Assembly (NCBI GenBank): GCA_019309245.1
Contig: JAFDGP010000003.1
Span: 1 to 28,030, forward strand
Direction: 5' to 3'
Length of the DNA stretch: 28,030 nt
Origin: Deltaproteobacteria bacterium
GTDB taxonomy: Bacteria; Desulfobacterota; Desulfobacteria; Desulfobacterales; C00003060
Shown here: in pieces, positions 15,351-23,074 of the stretch
How positions within the stretch are numbered: position 1 is the first letter of the stretch
Layout of the letters: every line of letters begins with the position of its first letter
Made by a program: the position numbers and the translations under genes
Notes under the pieces: generated by a model
What the model was told of the DNA's origin: nothing
Databases searched by the model: none
The model's input: only the letters and a program-made list of their open reading frames with translations

Positions 15351-15362
15351 CGACAGCTGTCG
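15351..15362. repeat. Perfect 12-base palindrome upstream of the amidotransferase gene
   Basis: CGACAGCTGTCG at 15351-15362 is a perfect palindrome 31 bases before the GTG start of the amidotransferase, in the 109-base gap after the aminotransferase. It is a candidate operator. The octamer CGAATTGG occurs on both sides, at about 15302 and 15361. Confidence 0.3.
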
Positions 15363-15393
15363 AATTGGTTCTTGTTTGAGGAAATGATAGCTC

Positions 15394-17319
15394 GTGTGCG
15401 GCATTTGCGGAATATTTAATCTCAACGGTGAGACGGCGTCTCCGGCGGTGCTTCGCCGGATGACCAATGCCATCGCACATCGTGGCCCGGACGGGGAAGG
15501 CTTTTTTTTCGATAGCTTCATTGGATTGGGACACCGCAGGCTTGCAGTGATTGATCTGACCAGAGCTGGCCATCAGCCAATGCTCTCACAAGACGGTCAA
15601 TACGCCTTGACCTATAATGGCGAGATTTACAACTTCCAGGAACTGAGAAAAGAGCTCGAGGACCTGGGATACCGTTTCCGATCCCGAACGGATAGCGAAG
15701 TTGTCCTGTACGCCTACGTTGCATGGGGACCGGAGTGCGTTGAACGCTTTAACGGCATGTTTGCATTTGCCCTTTGGGACAAGGCCCGGGTGGAACTGTT
15801 TGTTGCCAGAGACCGTTACGGCATTAAACCCTTGTACTATACCTTGTCCGGGCCAAGTTTTATATTCGCGTCCGAGCAAAAGGCCATCCTGGAGCACACG
15901 CGGGTATCGCGTGCGGTGGACCTGGAAGCGCTACTGGAATATTTCACCTTCCAGAATCTTTTTACCGACAGGACCCTGCTCAAAGGCATTCGGCTCTTCC
16001 CGGCCGGATGTTGGGCAAGAATTCCCCTGGGCAATTCGGGCACAGGGTCTGCTGCATTGAAGATCCATCGGTACTGGGACTTCGACTTCCGCGATCCTGA
16101 GCGTCCGGCCTCCGAGCGGGAGTACATCGAGGAACTTGACCGACTTTTTCAACAGGCCGTCAAGCGGCAATTGGTGAGCGATGTGGAGCTGGGATGTTAT
16201 CTGAGCGGGGGGATTGATTCTGGATCCATCACGGCCGTTGCATCCAGGGGGCTGCCGTATATTAAGACATTTACGTGCGGCTTTGACTTGCACTCCGCAT
16301 CGGGGCTGGAGTTGGGATTTGACGAGCGAAGAAAATCGGAACGGCTGTCCTATCTTTTTAAGACTGAACATTATGAAATTGTTTTAAAGGCCGGCGATAT
16401 GGAACGCGTTTTGCCTGAAGTGGCGTGGCACTTAGAAGAGCCTAGGGTTGGCCAAAGTTATCCAAACTATTACATCGCGCGTCTGGCCAGTAAATTTGTA
16501 AAAGTTATCCTGGCCGGGACGGGAGGAGATGAGCTCTTTGGGGGATATCCCTGGAGGTATTACAGAGCGACCGAGAGCGCTGGATTTGAAGACTATATCG
16601 ATAAACACTACAGATATTGGCAGCGGCTGATTCCAAACCGCATTCTACGTAAGGTATTTAAACCCGTCTGGAAACAAGTGGAGCATGTCTGGACAAGAGA
16701 TATCTTTCGGGATGTATTTCTGAAGTGCCCCCAGAAAATCACAAAGCCGGAAGATTATATTAACCAATCTTTGTATTTTGAAGCGAAGACTTTTCTCCAT
16801 GGCCTGCTGGTGGTCGATGACAAGCATAGTATGGCTCATGGGTTGGAGGCACGGGTCCCCTTTCTTGACAATGATCTTGTGGATTTTGCCATGCAGGTGC
16901 CCGTCAGGTTGAAACTGAAAAATCTTACAGATTTGATTCGTCTCAACGAAAATGAGCCCGGCGCGTATGGAAGCAGGAGAAACGAGAAGGCAAGAGATGG
17001 CAAGCTGGTTTTGCGAAAAGTCATGGAGCGCTATGTTCCACAAGAGATTGCCAGAGCCCAGAAGCAGGGGTTTTCGGCGCCTGACGCTTCCTGGTTTAAG
17101 GGCGAGAGTATCGAATATGTACGTAAGGAACTCATGACGGATGACGGTCCGATTTATGACTATCTGGATCGGGAGGCGGTCCGTGGAATCATAAATGATC
17201 ACTTAAGCGGGAAAAAAAATCGGCGCTTGGCAATTTGGTCATTTCTGAATTTTCAATGGTGGCTGAGAAGATTCATTTTGCAGTCTGACGTACAGAGCGA
17301 TTTGGCTTCATTTGGGTGA
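15394..17319 (+). CDS. Asparagine-synthetase-type glutamine amidotransferase
   Basis: The 641-residue protein starts with GTG so that Cys2 becomes N-terminal, as the glutaminase domain requires (MCGICGIF). RGPDGEG at about 30-36 and YNGEIYNF at about 74-81 complete that domain. The synthetase domain has the PP-loop SGGIDS at 271-276 and GTGGDELFGGYPWRY near 375-390, plus HGLEARVPFLDNDLVDFA. AsnB makes asparagine from aspartate. Paralogues inside surface-glycan loci are thought to amidate carboxyl groups, for example of uronic acids or attached amino acids; that role is more likely here (inference from context). The ribosome-binding site GAGGA lies 11 bases before GTG, and a 109-base gap with a palindrome precedes it. 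Confidence 0.9.
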   Translation: MCGICGIFNLNGETASPAVLRRMTNAIAHRGPDGEGFFFDSFIGLGHRRLAVIDLTRAGHQPMLSQDGQYALTYNGEIYNFQELRKELEDLGYRFRSRTDSEVVLYAYVAWGPECVERFNGMFAFALWDKARVELFVARDRYGIKPLYYTLSGPSFIFASEQKAILEHTRVSRAVDLEALLEYFTFQNLFTDRTLLKGIRLFPAGCWARIPLGNSGTGSAALKIHRYWDFDFRDPERPASEREYIEELDRLFQQAVKRQLVSDVELGCYLSGGIDSGSITAVASRGLPYIKTFTCGFDLHSASGLELGFDERRKSERLSYLFKTEHYEIVLKAGDMERVLPEVAWHLEEPRVGQSYPNYYIARLASKFVKVILAGTGGDELFGGYPWRYYRATESAGFEDYIDKHYRYWQRLIPNRILRKVFKPVWKQVEHVWTRDIFRDVFLKCPQKITKPEDYINQSLYFEAKTFLHGLLVVDDKHSMAHGLEARVPFLDNDLVDFAMQVPVRLKLKNLTDLIRLNENEPGAYGSRRNEKARDGKLVLRKVMERYVPQEIARAQKQGFSAPDASWFKGESIEYVRKELMTDDGPIYDYLDREAVRGIINDHLSGKKNRRLAIWSFLNFQWWLRRFILQSDVQSDLASFG

Positions 17320-17378
17320 GAACAAATACAAATTACAGATATCTTGGTCGATAAATGGCTTTTTGCTCGGAGCGGCAT

Positions 17379-18092
17379 GTGAAGGTAGGATTTGTTTCGG
17401 ACGCTCATGGGAACCCGCATGGCCTTAAAGTGTGTTTGGAGCATCTGCGAAGATTGGGCGTTAAAGATGTCTATTTCCTCGGTGATGCCGTGGGGTATTT
17501 CCCTGATGCCCAGAGAACTATCGACCTGCTTGAGGCGGAATGTGTGGCCTGTCTGATGGGAAACCACGAGGCAATGCTTTTGGGGGACCTCCCTGTAGAG
17601 CCGGGACATGATAGGGTTGCAAAGATTACGGAGACACGAGAACAAATTGGAAGTTCCTATCTGGAAAAAATAAGATCTTGGGAGCGTTTCAAAAAAATCG
17701 AGTTAGATGGCAGGGATATACTTTGCGTTCATGGCAACCCTTGGGACCCTTTAAACGGCTATGTGTATCCAGACTCAGACATTCAAGGATTTTCAGAGAT
17801 GCCCTTTGACGCGTTTTTCCTCGGACATACGCATCGGCCGTTCATTCGCAAAGTGGGAGCATCCATAGTAACAAATGTGGGTTCATGTTCGTTACCGCGG
17901 GATCAGGGAAACCTGGCGTCTTGTAGTGTCTATGACAGCACTGAGGATACGGTACAGGTCTTAAGAGTACCGTTCGATAAAGATAAAATTATAAGGTTGT
18001 ACGGCAATTGGGTCAGCTCGGAGGTTAGAGACACGCTCCTACGACAAGCTGACAAAGAAACGACGGGAGATATTGTCGAGAAGTTGCCATGA
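17379..18092 (+). CDS. Calcineurin-like metallophosphoesterase
   Basis: From GTG 17379 the 237-residue product begins VKVGFVSDAHGN, which matches the family's N-terminal strand and Asp-x-His metal ligands (Asp8, His10). Next come GDAVGYFPD (Asp36), GNHE (Asn62-His63), CVHGNP and GHTH. All five metal-binding motifs are therefore intact. The GTG has GGAG 6 bases upstream, while ATG 17355 has no ribosome-binding site and would add a tail not seen in homologues. The fold hydrolyses phosphomonoesters or diesters; the substrate is unknown. Its 3' end overlaps the ATP-grasp gene by 4 bases (ATGA). It may act on an intermediate of glycan-building enzymes. Confidence 0.88.
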   Translation: MKVGFVSDAHGNPHGLKVCLEHLRRLGVKDVYFLGDAVGYFPDAQRTIDLLEAECVACLMGNHEAMLLGDLPVEPGHDRVAKITETREQIGSSYLEKIRSWERFKKIELDGRDILCVHGNPWDPLNGYVYPDSDIQGFSEMPFDAFFLGHTHRPFIRKVGASIVTNVGSCSLPRDQGNLASCSVYDSTEDTVQVLRVPFDKDKIIRLYGNWVSSEVRDTLLRQADKETTGDIVEKLP

Positions 18093-19165
18093 GAACGAAT
18101 ATAGCTGTTATGGTTACAGGAATAGGTGGCGGCGGACATGGAGAGCAGATTTTGAAGGCGTTGCGCATGAGTCCGACTTCATATGAGATTGTCGGATGTG
18201 ATATGTCTCCGTTAAGCAAAGGCCTCATGGAGGTTGACCATGCCTATGTGGTGCCGCCGGCCTCTGATTCGGCGTATGTGCCGCGACTTCTTGATATCTG
18301 CGGGAAACATCACGTGAAGGCCGTTTTTCATGGCTCAGAAGCGGAACTTGTCGTCATGAGCAGGGAAAGAGATAGATTTCGGAAAGCGGGTATACTGCTT
18401 CCGATAAACCCAAAGCGGGTCATAGATCTGTGTATGGATAAATGGGAGACGGCGAAATTCTTGGTGCAGAATGGTTTTAATTGCCCAAAAACCGTCCGAG
18501 TAGTTAGCCGGGATGACCTGAAGGAAATCGAGTTTCTACCTGCTGTTTTAAAACCATCGACCGGCACAGGGGGGTCGTTTAATACCTTTTTGGCCCAGAC
18601 CCGCCGGGAATTGTTACTGCTCGGAGAATATTTATTAAATTACCAGAATAACTTTATCGTACAACAATACATGGGAAGGCACGATGCAGAGTACACGGTT
18701 GGTGTTTTACTTTCCATGGAGGGACAACTGATCAATTCGATTGCTGTGAAAAGAAACCTTGATGCCAGCTTGAGCGTCCGAATGAAGGTCAGGAATCTGA
18801 CAGGAGATTCAAGCCTGGGCTCGATTCTGGCGATCAGCAGTGGCATTTCGCAGGGAGAGATAAAGCGGTTTCCGGAGGTGACTTCTTTTTGCGAGAAAAT
18901 CGCGGTTCGTTTGGGATGTCGCGGGGCGGTTAATTTTCAGTGCCGGCTGGTCGACAAGACGCCGTACGTGTTTGAGATCAATCCCCGATTTTCCGGAACC
19001 ACCTCGCTCAGGGCAATGGTGGGTTACAATGAACCCGATATCTTGATTCGGATGCATGTGCTTGGGGAAAACCCGAAACGCTGGTTCCATTACAGGGATG
19101 GAGTAATTTTAAGAGGGTTGCAGGAGTCGTTTGTCGAGATTGGAGAGCAAGAACTTTTGAGATGA
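18089..19165 (+). CDS. ATP-grasp family ligase
   Basis: The 358-residue protein has a pre-ATP-grasp Rossmann-like domain at about 1-110 (VTGIGGGGHGEQILKAL), a lid/ATP domain from about 115 with the phosphate loop KPSTGTGGS near 153-161, and the metal-binding Glu296-x-Asn298-Pro-Arg300 (EINPRFSGTTS). The layout resembles CarB-like and PylC-like ATP-grasp enzymes, which make an acyl-phosphate and join the acid to an amine or other nucleophile. Acid and acceptor are unknown. In this glycan locus, joining an amino acid to an amino sugar is a reasonable guess. It overlaps both neighbours by 4 bases, so translation is likely coupled to the phosphoesterase and methyltransferase genes. Confidence 0.88.
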   Translation: MRTNIAVMVTGIGGGGHGEQILKALRMSPTSYEIVGCDMSPLSKGLMEVDHAYVVPPASDSAYVPRLLDICGKHHVKAVFHGSEAELVVMSRERDRFRKAGILLPINPKRVIDLCMDKWETAKFLVQNGFNCPKTVRVVSRDDLKEIEFLPAVLKPSTGTGGSFNTFLAQTRRELLLLGEYLLNYQNNFIVQQYMGRHDAEYTVGVLLSMEGQLINSIAVKRNLDASLSVRMKVRNLTGDSSLGSILAISSGISQGEIKRFPEVTSFCEKIAVRLGCRGAVNFQCRLVDKTPYVFEINPRFSGTTSLRAMVGYNEPDILIRMHVLGENPKRWFHYRDGVILRGLQESFVEIGEQELLR

Positions 19166-20361
19166 TTAGACAGGGTGCCTTGGAAGATATAGAGATGGAG
19201 GCGTATGAATGTGCGGTTTGTGGATCAAGGGACCTGGAGCCTCTATATCCATCGGGCTATCAGGGAATGGGGGTCTGTTCCGATTTCAGGTTGATAAATG
19301 GCGTGAGAGTCGAAAACAGAATATGTCGTCAGTGTGGATTGATTTTCAACGCCGAGGGTATACGGGGCAATACGAAACGCTTTTATAACGCTACTTATAG
19401 CTTAATGCGATTTAAAGACGATGCCGCGATCAGACATTTTTCGGAAACGAGGCAGATTTCCCAGGCAGAGCAGACCCGCGATGTGTTTTTCAGGCTTTTG
19501 TTTCCAAAGAAAAAGGGCAGGCTCCTTGAAGTAGGGGCCGGCAAGGGAGATTTCTTGAGGTGTTGCCGCGAAGCGATCTCCGGGTGGCGCATTACCGTAT
19601 TGGAACCCGGGGAATCTTTTTCATACCTTGTTCACAAACTTAGAGGTGTCGAGGCTCATCGTAGCGATTATAAAGATTACGATATTGAAAAAGGCACCTA
19701 CGATATCATTGTTGCCCTGGGAGTTCTGGAGCATGTGGAGAACCCTCTTGATATGCTTCAATGGGTTCATAGAGGATTAAATGACGGTGGCGCCGTGTTC
19801 CTGCGTGTTCCAAACTTCGAGAAGAACCCGAATGATCTGTTTTGCGTGGACCATTTGTCAAAACTTACGGTAGCCACCTTACATGGGCTTGCGGAGAAAG
19901 CGGGGTTTGCGGTTATGGACGTCGAAAGTGCAGGGGTGCCTGTTTTTGCAGTACTGAAAAAAGAAAAAAGAGTTATGCCCAACGACGATGAGCACACCTA
20001 CAACACAAACATGAAAATCGCGGGTGCGAATGCTGTTTTTGCCGAAAGGGCCATCAAAGCGATTCTTAAAGCGAGAGAGACCGCCGCTCGAAAGAGGGAG
20101 CCTTTCGGCATTTTTGGCCTGGCAATGTCTGGAATTTTTGCACCGATTTTTAGTGGATTCAGCCCATCCGATATTGCGGCTTATATAGACGAAAACAAGA
20201 GTTTCTGGGGGTTGAGAATCCATGGCAGGCCTGTGGAAGGGCTGGGCGCGATCGAAGAAAAGAAGATTCGCCATATTGCCCTTACGATTAGCCCCGTATA
20301 TGTGAAGCAGGTCAAAGAAAAACTGAGTAGGTTTCGGGGATTAACTGTGTATGTTCCATAG
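19162..20361 (+). CDS. Zn-finger SAM-dependent methyltransferase with a Rossmann-like C-terminal domain
   Basis: The 399-residue protein has an N-terminal cysteine cluster (Cys17-x2-Cys20, Cys39, Cys55-x2-Cys58) like the zinc domain of sugar methyltransferases. A class I SAM domain with motif I LLEVGAGKGD (121-130) and LGVLEHVENP follows. The C-terminal domain from about 310 reads GIFGLAMSGIF and AAYIDENKSFWGLRIHGRPV (around 339-358). That pattern is shared by C-methyltransferase tails and the nucleotide-binding N-domain of PglD-like enzymes. Such three-part proteins usually methylate a carbon of a nucleotide-linked sugar. The start overlaps the ATP-grasp stop by 4 bases; an inner ATG at 19195 (residue 12) is an alternative start. 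The acceptor is unknown. Confidence 0.85.
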   Translation: MIRQGALEDIEMEAYECAVCGSRDLEPLYPSGYQGMGVCSDFRLINGVRVENRICRQCGLIFNAEGIRGNTKRFYNATYSLMRFKDDAAIRHFSETRQISQAEQTRDVFFRLLFPKKKGRLLEVGAGKGDFLRCCREAISGWRITVLEPGESFSYLVHKLRGVEAHRSDYKDYDIEKGTYDIIVALGVLEHVENPLDMLQWVHRGLNDGGAVFLRVPNFEKNPNDLFCVDHLSKLTVATLHGLAEKAGFAVMDVESAGVPVFAVLKKEKRVMPNDDEHTYNTNMKIAGANAVFAERAIKAILKARETAARKREPFGIFGLAMSGIFAPIFSGFSPSDIAAYIDENKSFWGLRIHGRPVEGLGAIEEKKIRHIALTISPVYVKQVKEKLSRFRGLTVYVP

Positions 20362-21106
20362 GTCGAACGGAGAGAGACAACTCCGAGGGGAAAAGCCGTC
20401 AAATAAGATGATTGTATTAAGCTTCGACAGTGATTGGGCGCCTCAATTTGTAATAGATTACGTCGCGGGAAAGCTGGAGGCAGCCGGTGTTAGCGCAACG
20501 TTCTTTCTGACATCACCTTATGTTATGCATGATCGTGCCGATATTGAAATAGGAATTCATCCGAATTTTATGTCTGATTCTACCCAGGGCAATACCGAAA
20601 ATGAGGTTCTGACCACGTTAAAACGTTGGCATCCCAGTGCCCTGGGATCAAGGTCCCACCGATTCTATTGGCACAGTAATCTCTCGGACAGGTTGGCTGA
20701 CAGTGGGATCTTATATGACAGCTCCATATTCATGCCTTATCAGTCCTTTTTGATGCCTTTTAAGGTGGGCCGCATAATGCGAATTCCTGTTTGGTGGAGT
20801 GATGGCTTACATCTGCTCAGTGAAATGCCGTTTAGGGTCTCGGAGCTGCCGAACTTGGAAAAGCCCGGACTGAAGGTTTTTAATTTTCATCCTATTCATA
20901 TTTACCTGAACACAAGAAGCCCAAACGGATATCGCGAAAAGGTAAAAATGATCAATCCCCTTTTTGAGGCGGACCCGGAAGCGCTTTTAAGGCTTAAAGA
21001 AAACGGATTCGGCATCGGGACTCTATTTGCCGATCTTCTGGAATATGTGGCCAGACAAGATGATAACTCAATGAGGCTAAAGGAGATATGCCGAAGCGGC
21101 TGGTGA
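20351..21106 (+). CDS. NodB-like polysaccharide deacetylase-related protein
   Basis: The 251-residue product has a NodB-type fold start: IVLSFDSDWAP gives the Asp26-x-Asp28 pair of motif 1, followed by ATFFLTS. Motif 2 reads IGIHPNF with His70 but lacks the second histidine of the usual HxxxH. SRSHRFYW near 100-107 and a late FHPIH replace the other motifs. It belongs with the divergent NodB-like proteins of O-antigen loci that I recall as WbmS-like, whose activity is not settled. It may remove an acetyl group from an amino sugar or act on another substrate. The start is uncertain: ATG 20351 overlaps the previous gene by 11 bases, while ATG 20408 (residue 20) begins right at the fold. Confidence 0.7.
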   Translation: MFHRSNGERQLRGEKPSNKMIVLSFDSDWAPQFVIDYVAGKLEAAGVSATFFLTSPYVMHDRADIEIGIHPNFMSDSTQGNTENEVLTTLKRWHPSALGSRSHRFYWHSNLSDRLADSGILYDSSIFMPYQSFLMPFKVGRIMRIPVWWSDGLHLLSEMPFRVSELPNLEKPGLKVFNFHPIHIYLNTRSPNGYREKVKMINPLFEADPEALLRLKENGFGIGTLFADLLEYVARQDDNSMRLKEICRSGW

Positions 21107-21118
21107 CAAGAGGACGTT

Positions 21119-22228
21119 ATGTTTGATATTGGCGAGGAAAGACGGATCAATAAGGCCATACTTGAATACATTGATTATTATTCTTTGAATCTTGAGCATC
21201 TGGTTGTGTATACCGAAGTCGGCTCCGGTTATTATCAATTCACGCCCATGATTTGTGTCATTGCAGGGGCCCAGAAGGTCTATGCAGTGACAAGAGATTC
21301 CAATTGGGGGAAGGCCGATGAGATCAAAAAGGCCACCTATGACATCATAAACCGATGGGACCTTCGTGATTGCGTCGAAGTAGTAGAGGAAAAAAAGGCG
21401 AAAGATGTTTCAAAATGCGACATTATAACGAACCTGGGTTTTGTGAGGCCTATCGATTCGGAAATGATTTCGTGGATGAAAGCGACTGCGGTGATTCCAT
21501 TGATGTGGGAAGCATGGGAATTCAGACCCAACGAGATCGACATGTCGGCGTGCAAGAAAAGAGGAATTCTTGTCCTGGGAACAGATGAGCACAAAAACAG
21601 CTTTATCAAATATGCGGGCTATGTTGTTTGGAAGCTTCTCTTTGAAAGTAACATTGAGATTTTCAAGAATAGGTTTTTGGTCATGAGTTCGGATCCCGTA
21701 GCCAGAGTGATTAATGAGCTGTTTTACAATAACGGGATTGATTTCATGTGGACGTCTTTTCACGAAAATATACAAGGAAAATACAGGCCGTTCCATATTG
21801 ATCGTCATGATCGGAGCACGCTGTTGGACTTTATTTCAAGGTGCGACGCGGTGATCTGTGATGAAAAAGTATTCGATCGGCCCCTTATCCACTCTCGCGG
21901 CCTCATAACGCCTGAGGACCTGAAGGAAGCCAATGATTCGATTGTTGTTATTGTTAGAAGTGGGGTGATTGACCACGAAGGACTAAGGCGGTGCGGAATC
22001 CGAGTCTATCCCGAAACACAAGTACCTTTTGGATATTCCACAACGTGTTCATATGCTCTAGGGCCACGACCTGTCATTGAGCTCCATGTCGCAGGTTTGA
22101 AAGTCGGTGAAGCGATGGCCCGTGCTCGGTTGGCCGGACTTGGTGTGGTGGAAGCCGCACGCCAGGCAAGGCAACAATCGCTCGCGCAGGACTTTGAAGG
22201 AGATCTGGCATGGATAAAAGACCTCTGA
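21119..22228 (+). CDS. Unrecognised protein with Rossmann-like character
   Basis: I cannot name the family of this 369-residue protein. Residues 28-60 (VVYTEVGSG then GAQKVYAVTRD) look like a nucleotide- or SAM-binding strand-loop-helix ending with Asp60. Around 105-165, CDIITNLGFVRPID, VIPLMWEAWEFRPNEID and CKKRGILVLGTDE recall the catalytic domain of D-2-hydroxyacid dehydrogenases. A second Rossmann-like unit seems to run from about 185 (NRFLVMSSDPVARVI) to about 265 (DAVICDE). The C-terminal 50 residues are basic and helical. A role as a dehydrogenase or similar enzyme on a nucleotide sugar or glycan precursor is only a guess. The start has GAGG about 7 bases upstream, and the gene overlaps the sulfotransferase by 19 bases. 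Confidence 0.65.
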   Translation: MFDIGEERRINKAILEYIDYYSLNLEHLVVYTEVGSGYYQFTPMICVIAGAQKVYAVTRDSNWGKADEIKKATYDIINRWDLRDCVEVVEEKKAKDVSKCDIITNLGFVRPIDSEMISWMKATAVIPLMWEAWEFRPNEIDMSACKKRGILVLGTDEHKNSFIKYAGYVVWKLLFESNIEIFKNRFLVMSSDPVARVINELFYNNGIDFMWTSFHENIQGKYRPFHIDRHDRSTLLDFISRCDAVICDEKVFDRPLIHSRGLITPEDLKEANDSIVVIVRSGVIDHEGLRRCGIRVYPETQVPFGYSTTCSYALGPRPVIELHVAGLKVGEAMARARLAGLGVVEAARQARQQSLAQDFEGDLAWIKDL

Positions 22229-22986
22229 TCCTGCCGGACTTTTTGATCATCGGCTCCGGCCGTTGCGGGACTTCTTTCCTTTATGAATGTTTGAAACAAC
22301 ACCCCGAGATCTACCTGAAAGATTCCAAGACTCCCGAACCACATTTTTTTCTGAGAGACAGTGAATACGAAAAAGGGCTAGCCTACTATTCAGAGAAATA
22401 CTTTTCCAGATGGCGTGGAGAAAAAAAAGTGGGAGAGGCCTCGGTAAACTATCTGTTTTTTGAGCGTGCTGCGGCGCGAGCACACCGTGACATCCCGGAT
22501 GTGAAACTGATTTGCATGGTCAGAAACCCGATTGACAGGATCTTTTCGGCCTACTGTCGATCCGTTGAAACGGGCTGGGAAGATTTGAGCTTCGAGCGTG
22601 CCCTGGACAAGGAACAGGAGCGGACCCAAAACCCACCGGACGAATACCACCGGCAATTCGAGCCCAGGGCCTATACGAAAAAGGGATTCTATCTCCGCCA
22701 TATCGAAATGTGGTTGAACTATTTCGATCGAAGCCGGTTGTTCGTAGGTGTTTTTGAGGAGATGGTCCGTTCCCCAATGGCCGTGATAAAGGAAGTCTTT
22801 CGCTTCTTGCAGGTGGATGAGGATTTTGTGCCGATTTTCCCGCGTCGAAAGGTGAACGCATCGGCCCTGCGTGATGAAATCAAAATGAATCCTGAGACCA
22901 GACGGGCTCTGAAAACCATGTTTGAGGCTGAGAACAAGAGATTGGCCAAATTCCTCGGGCGTTCCCTGGATATCTGGGAAAACTGA
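22210..22986 (+). CDS. Sulfotransferase (PAPS-dependent, NDST-like)
   Basis: The 258-residue protein has both PAPS-binding motifs: IIGSGRCGTSF at 13-23 (5'-phosphosulfate loop) and RNPIDRIFSAY at 105-115 (3'-phosphate loop). It resembles the bacterial and animal heparan-sulfate N-/O-sulfotransferase group, which transfers sulfate from PAPS to a sugar amine or hydroxyl. The start ATG has AAGGAG about 8 bases upstream, inside the end of the previous gene, so translation is probably coupled. It is the last gene of the tightly packed six-gene block. A PAPS supply is needed, and no gene for it is seen in this window. Confidence 0.9.
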   Translation: MDKRPLILPDFLIIGSGRCGTSFLYECLKQHPEIYLKDSKTPEPHFFLRDSEYEKGLAYYSEKYFSRWRGEKKVGEASVNYLFFERAAARAHRDIPDVKLICMVRNPIDRIFSAYCRSVETGWEDLSFERALDKEQERTQNPPDEYHRQFEPRAYTKKGFYLRHIEMWLNYFDRSRLFVGVFEEMVRSPMAVIKEVFRFLQVDEDFVPIFPRRKVNASALRDEIKMNPETRRALKTMFEAENKRLAKFLGRSLDIWEN

Positions 22987-23074
22987 AAACGCGTATTGTT
23001 CTCAATGCGTAAGCCGCAACTTCAAATGGTTTTCTTAAGAGGGTAAACAGTGCTGATTGGGTGGGTTTTAGTCC

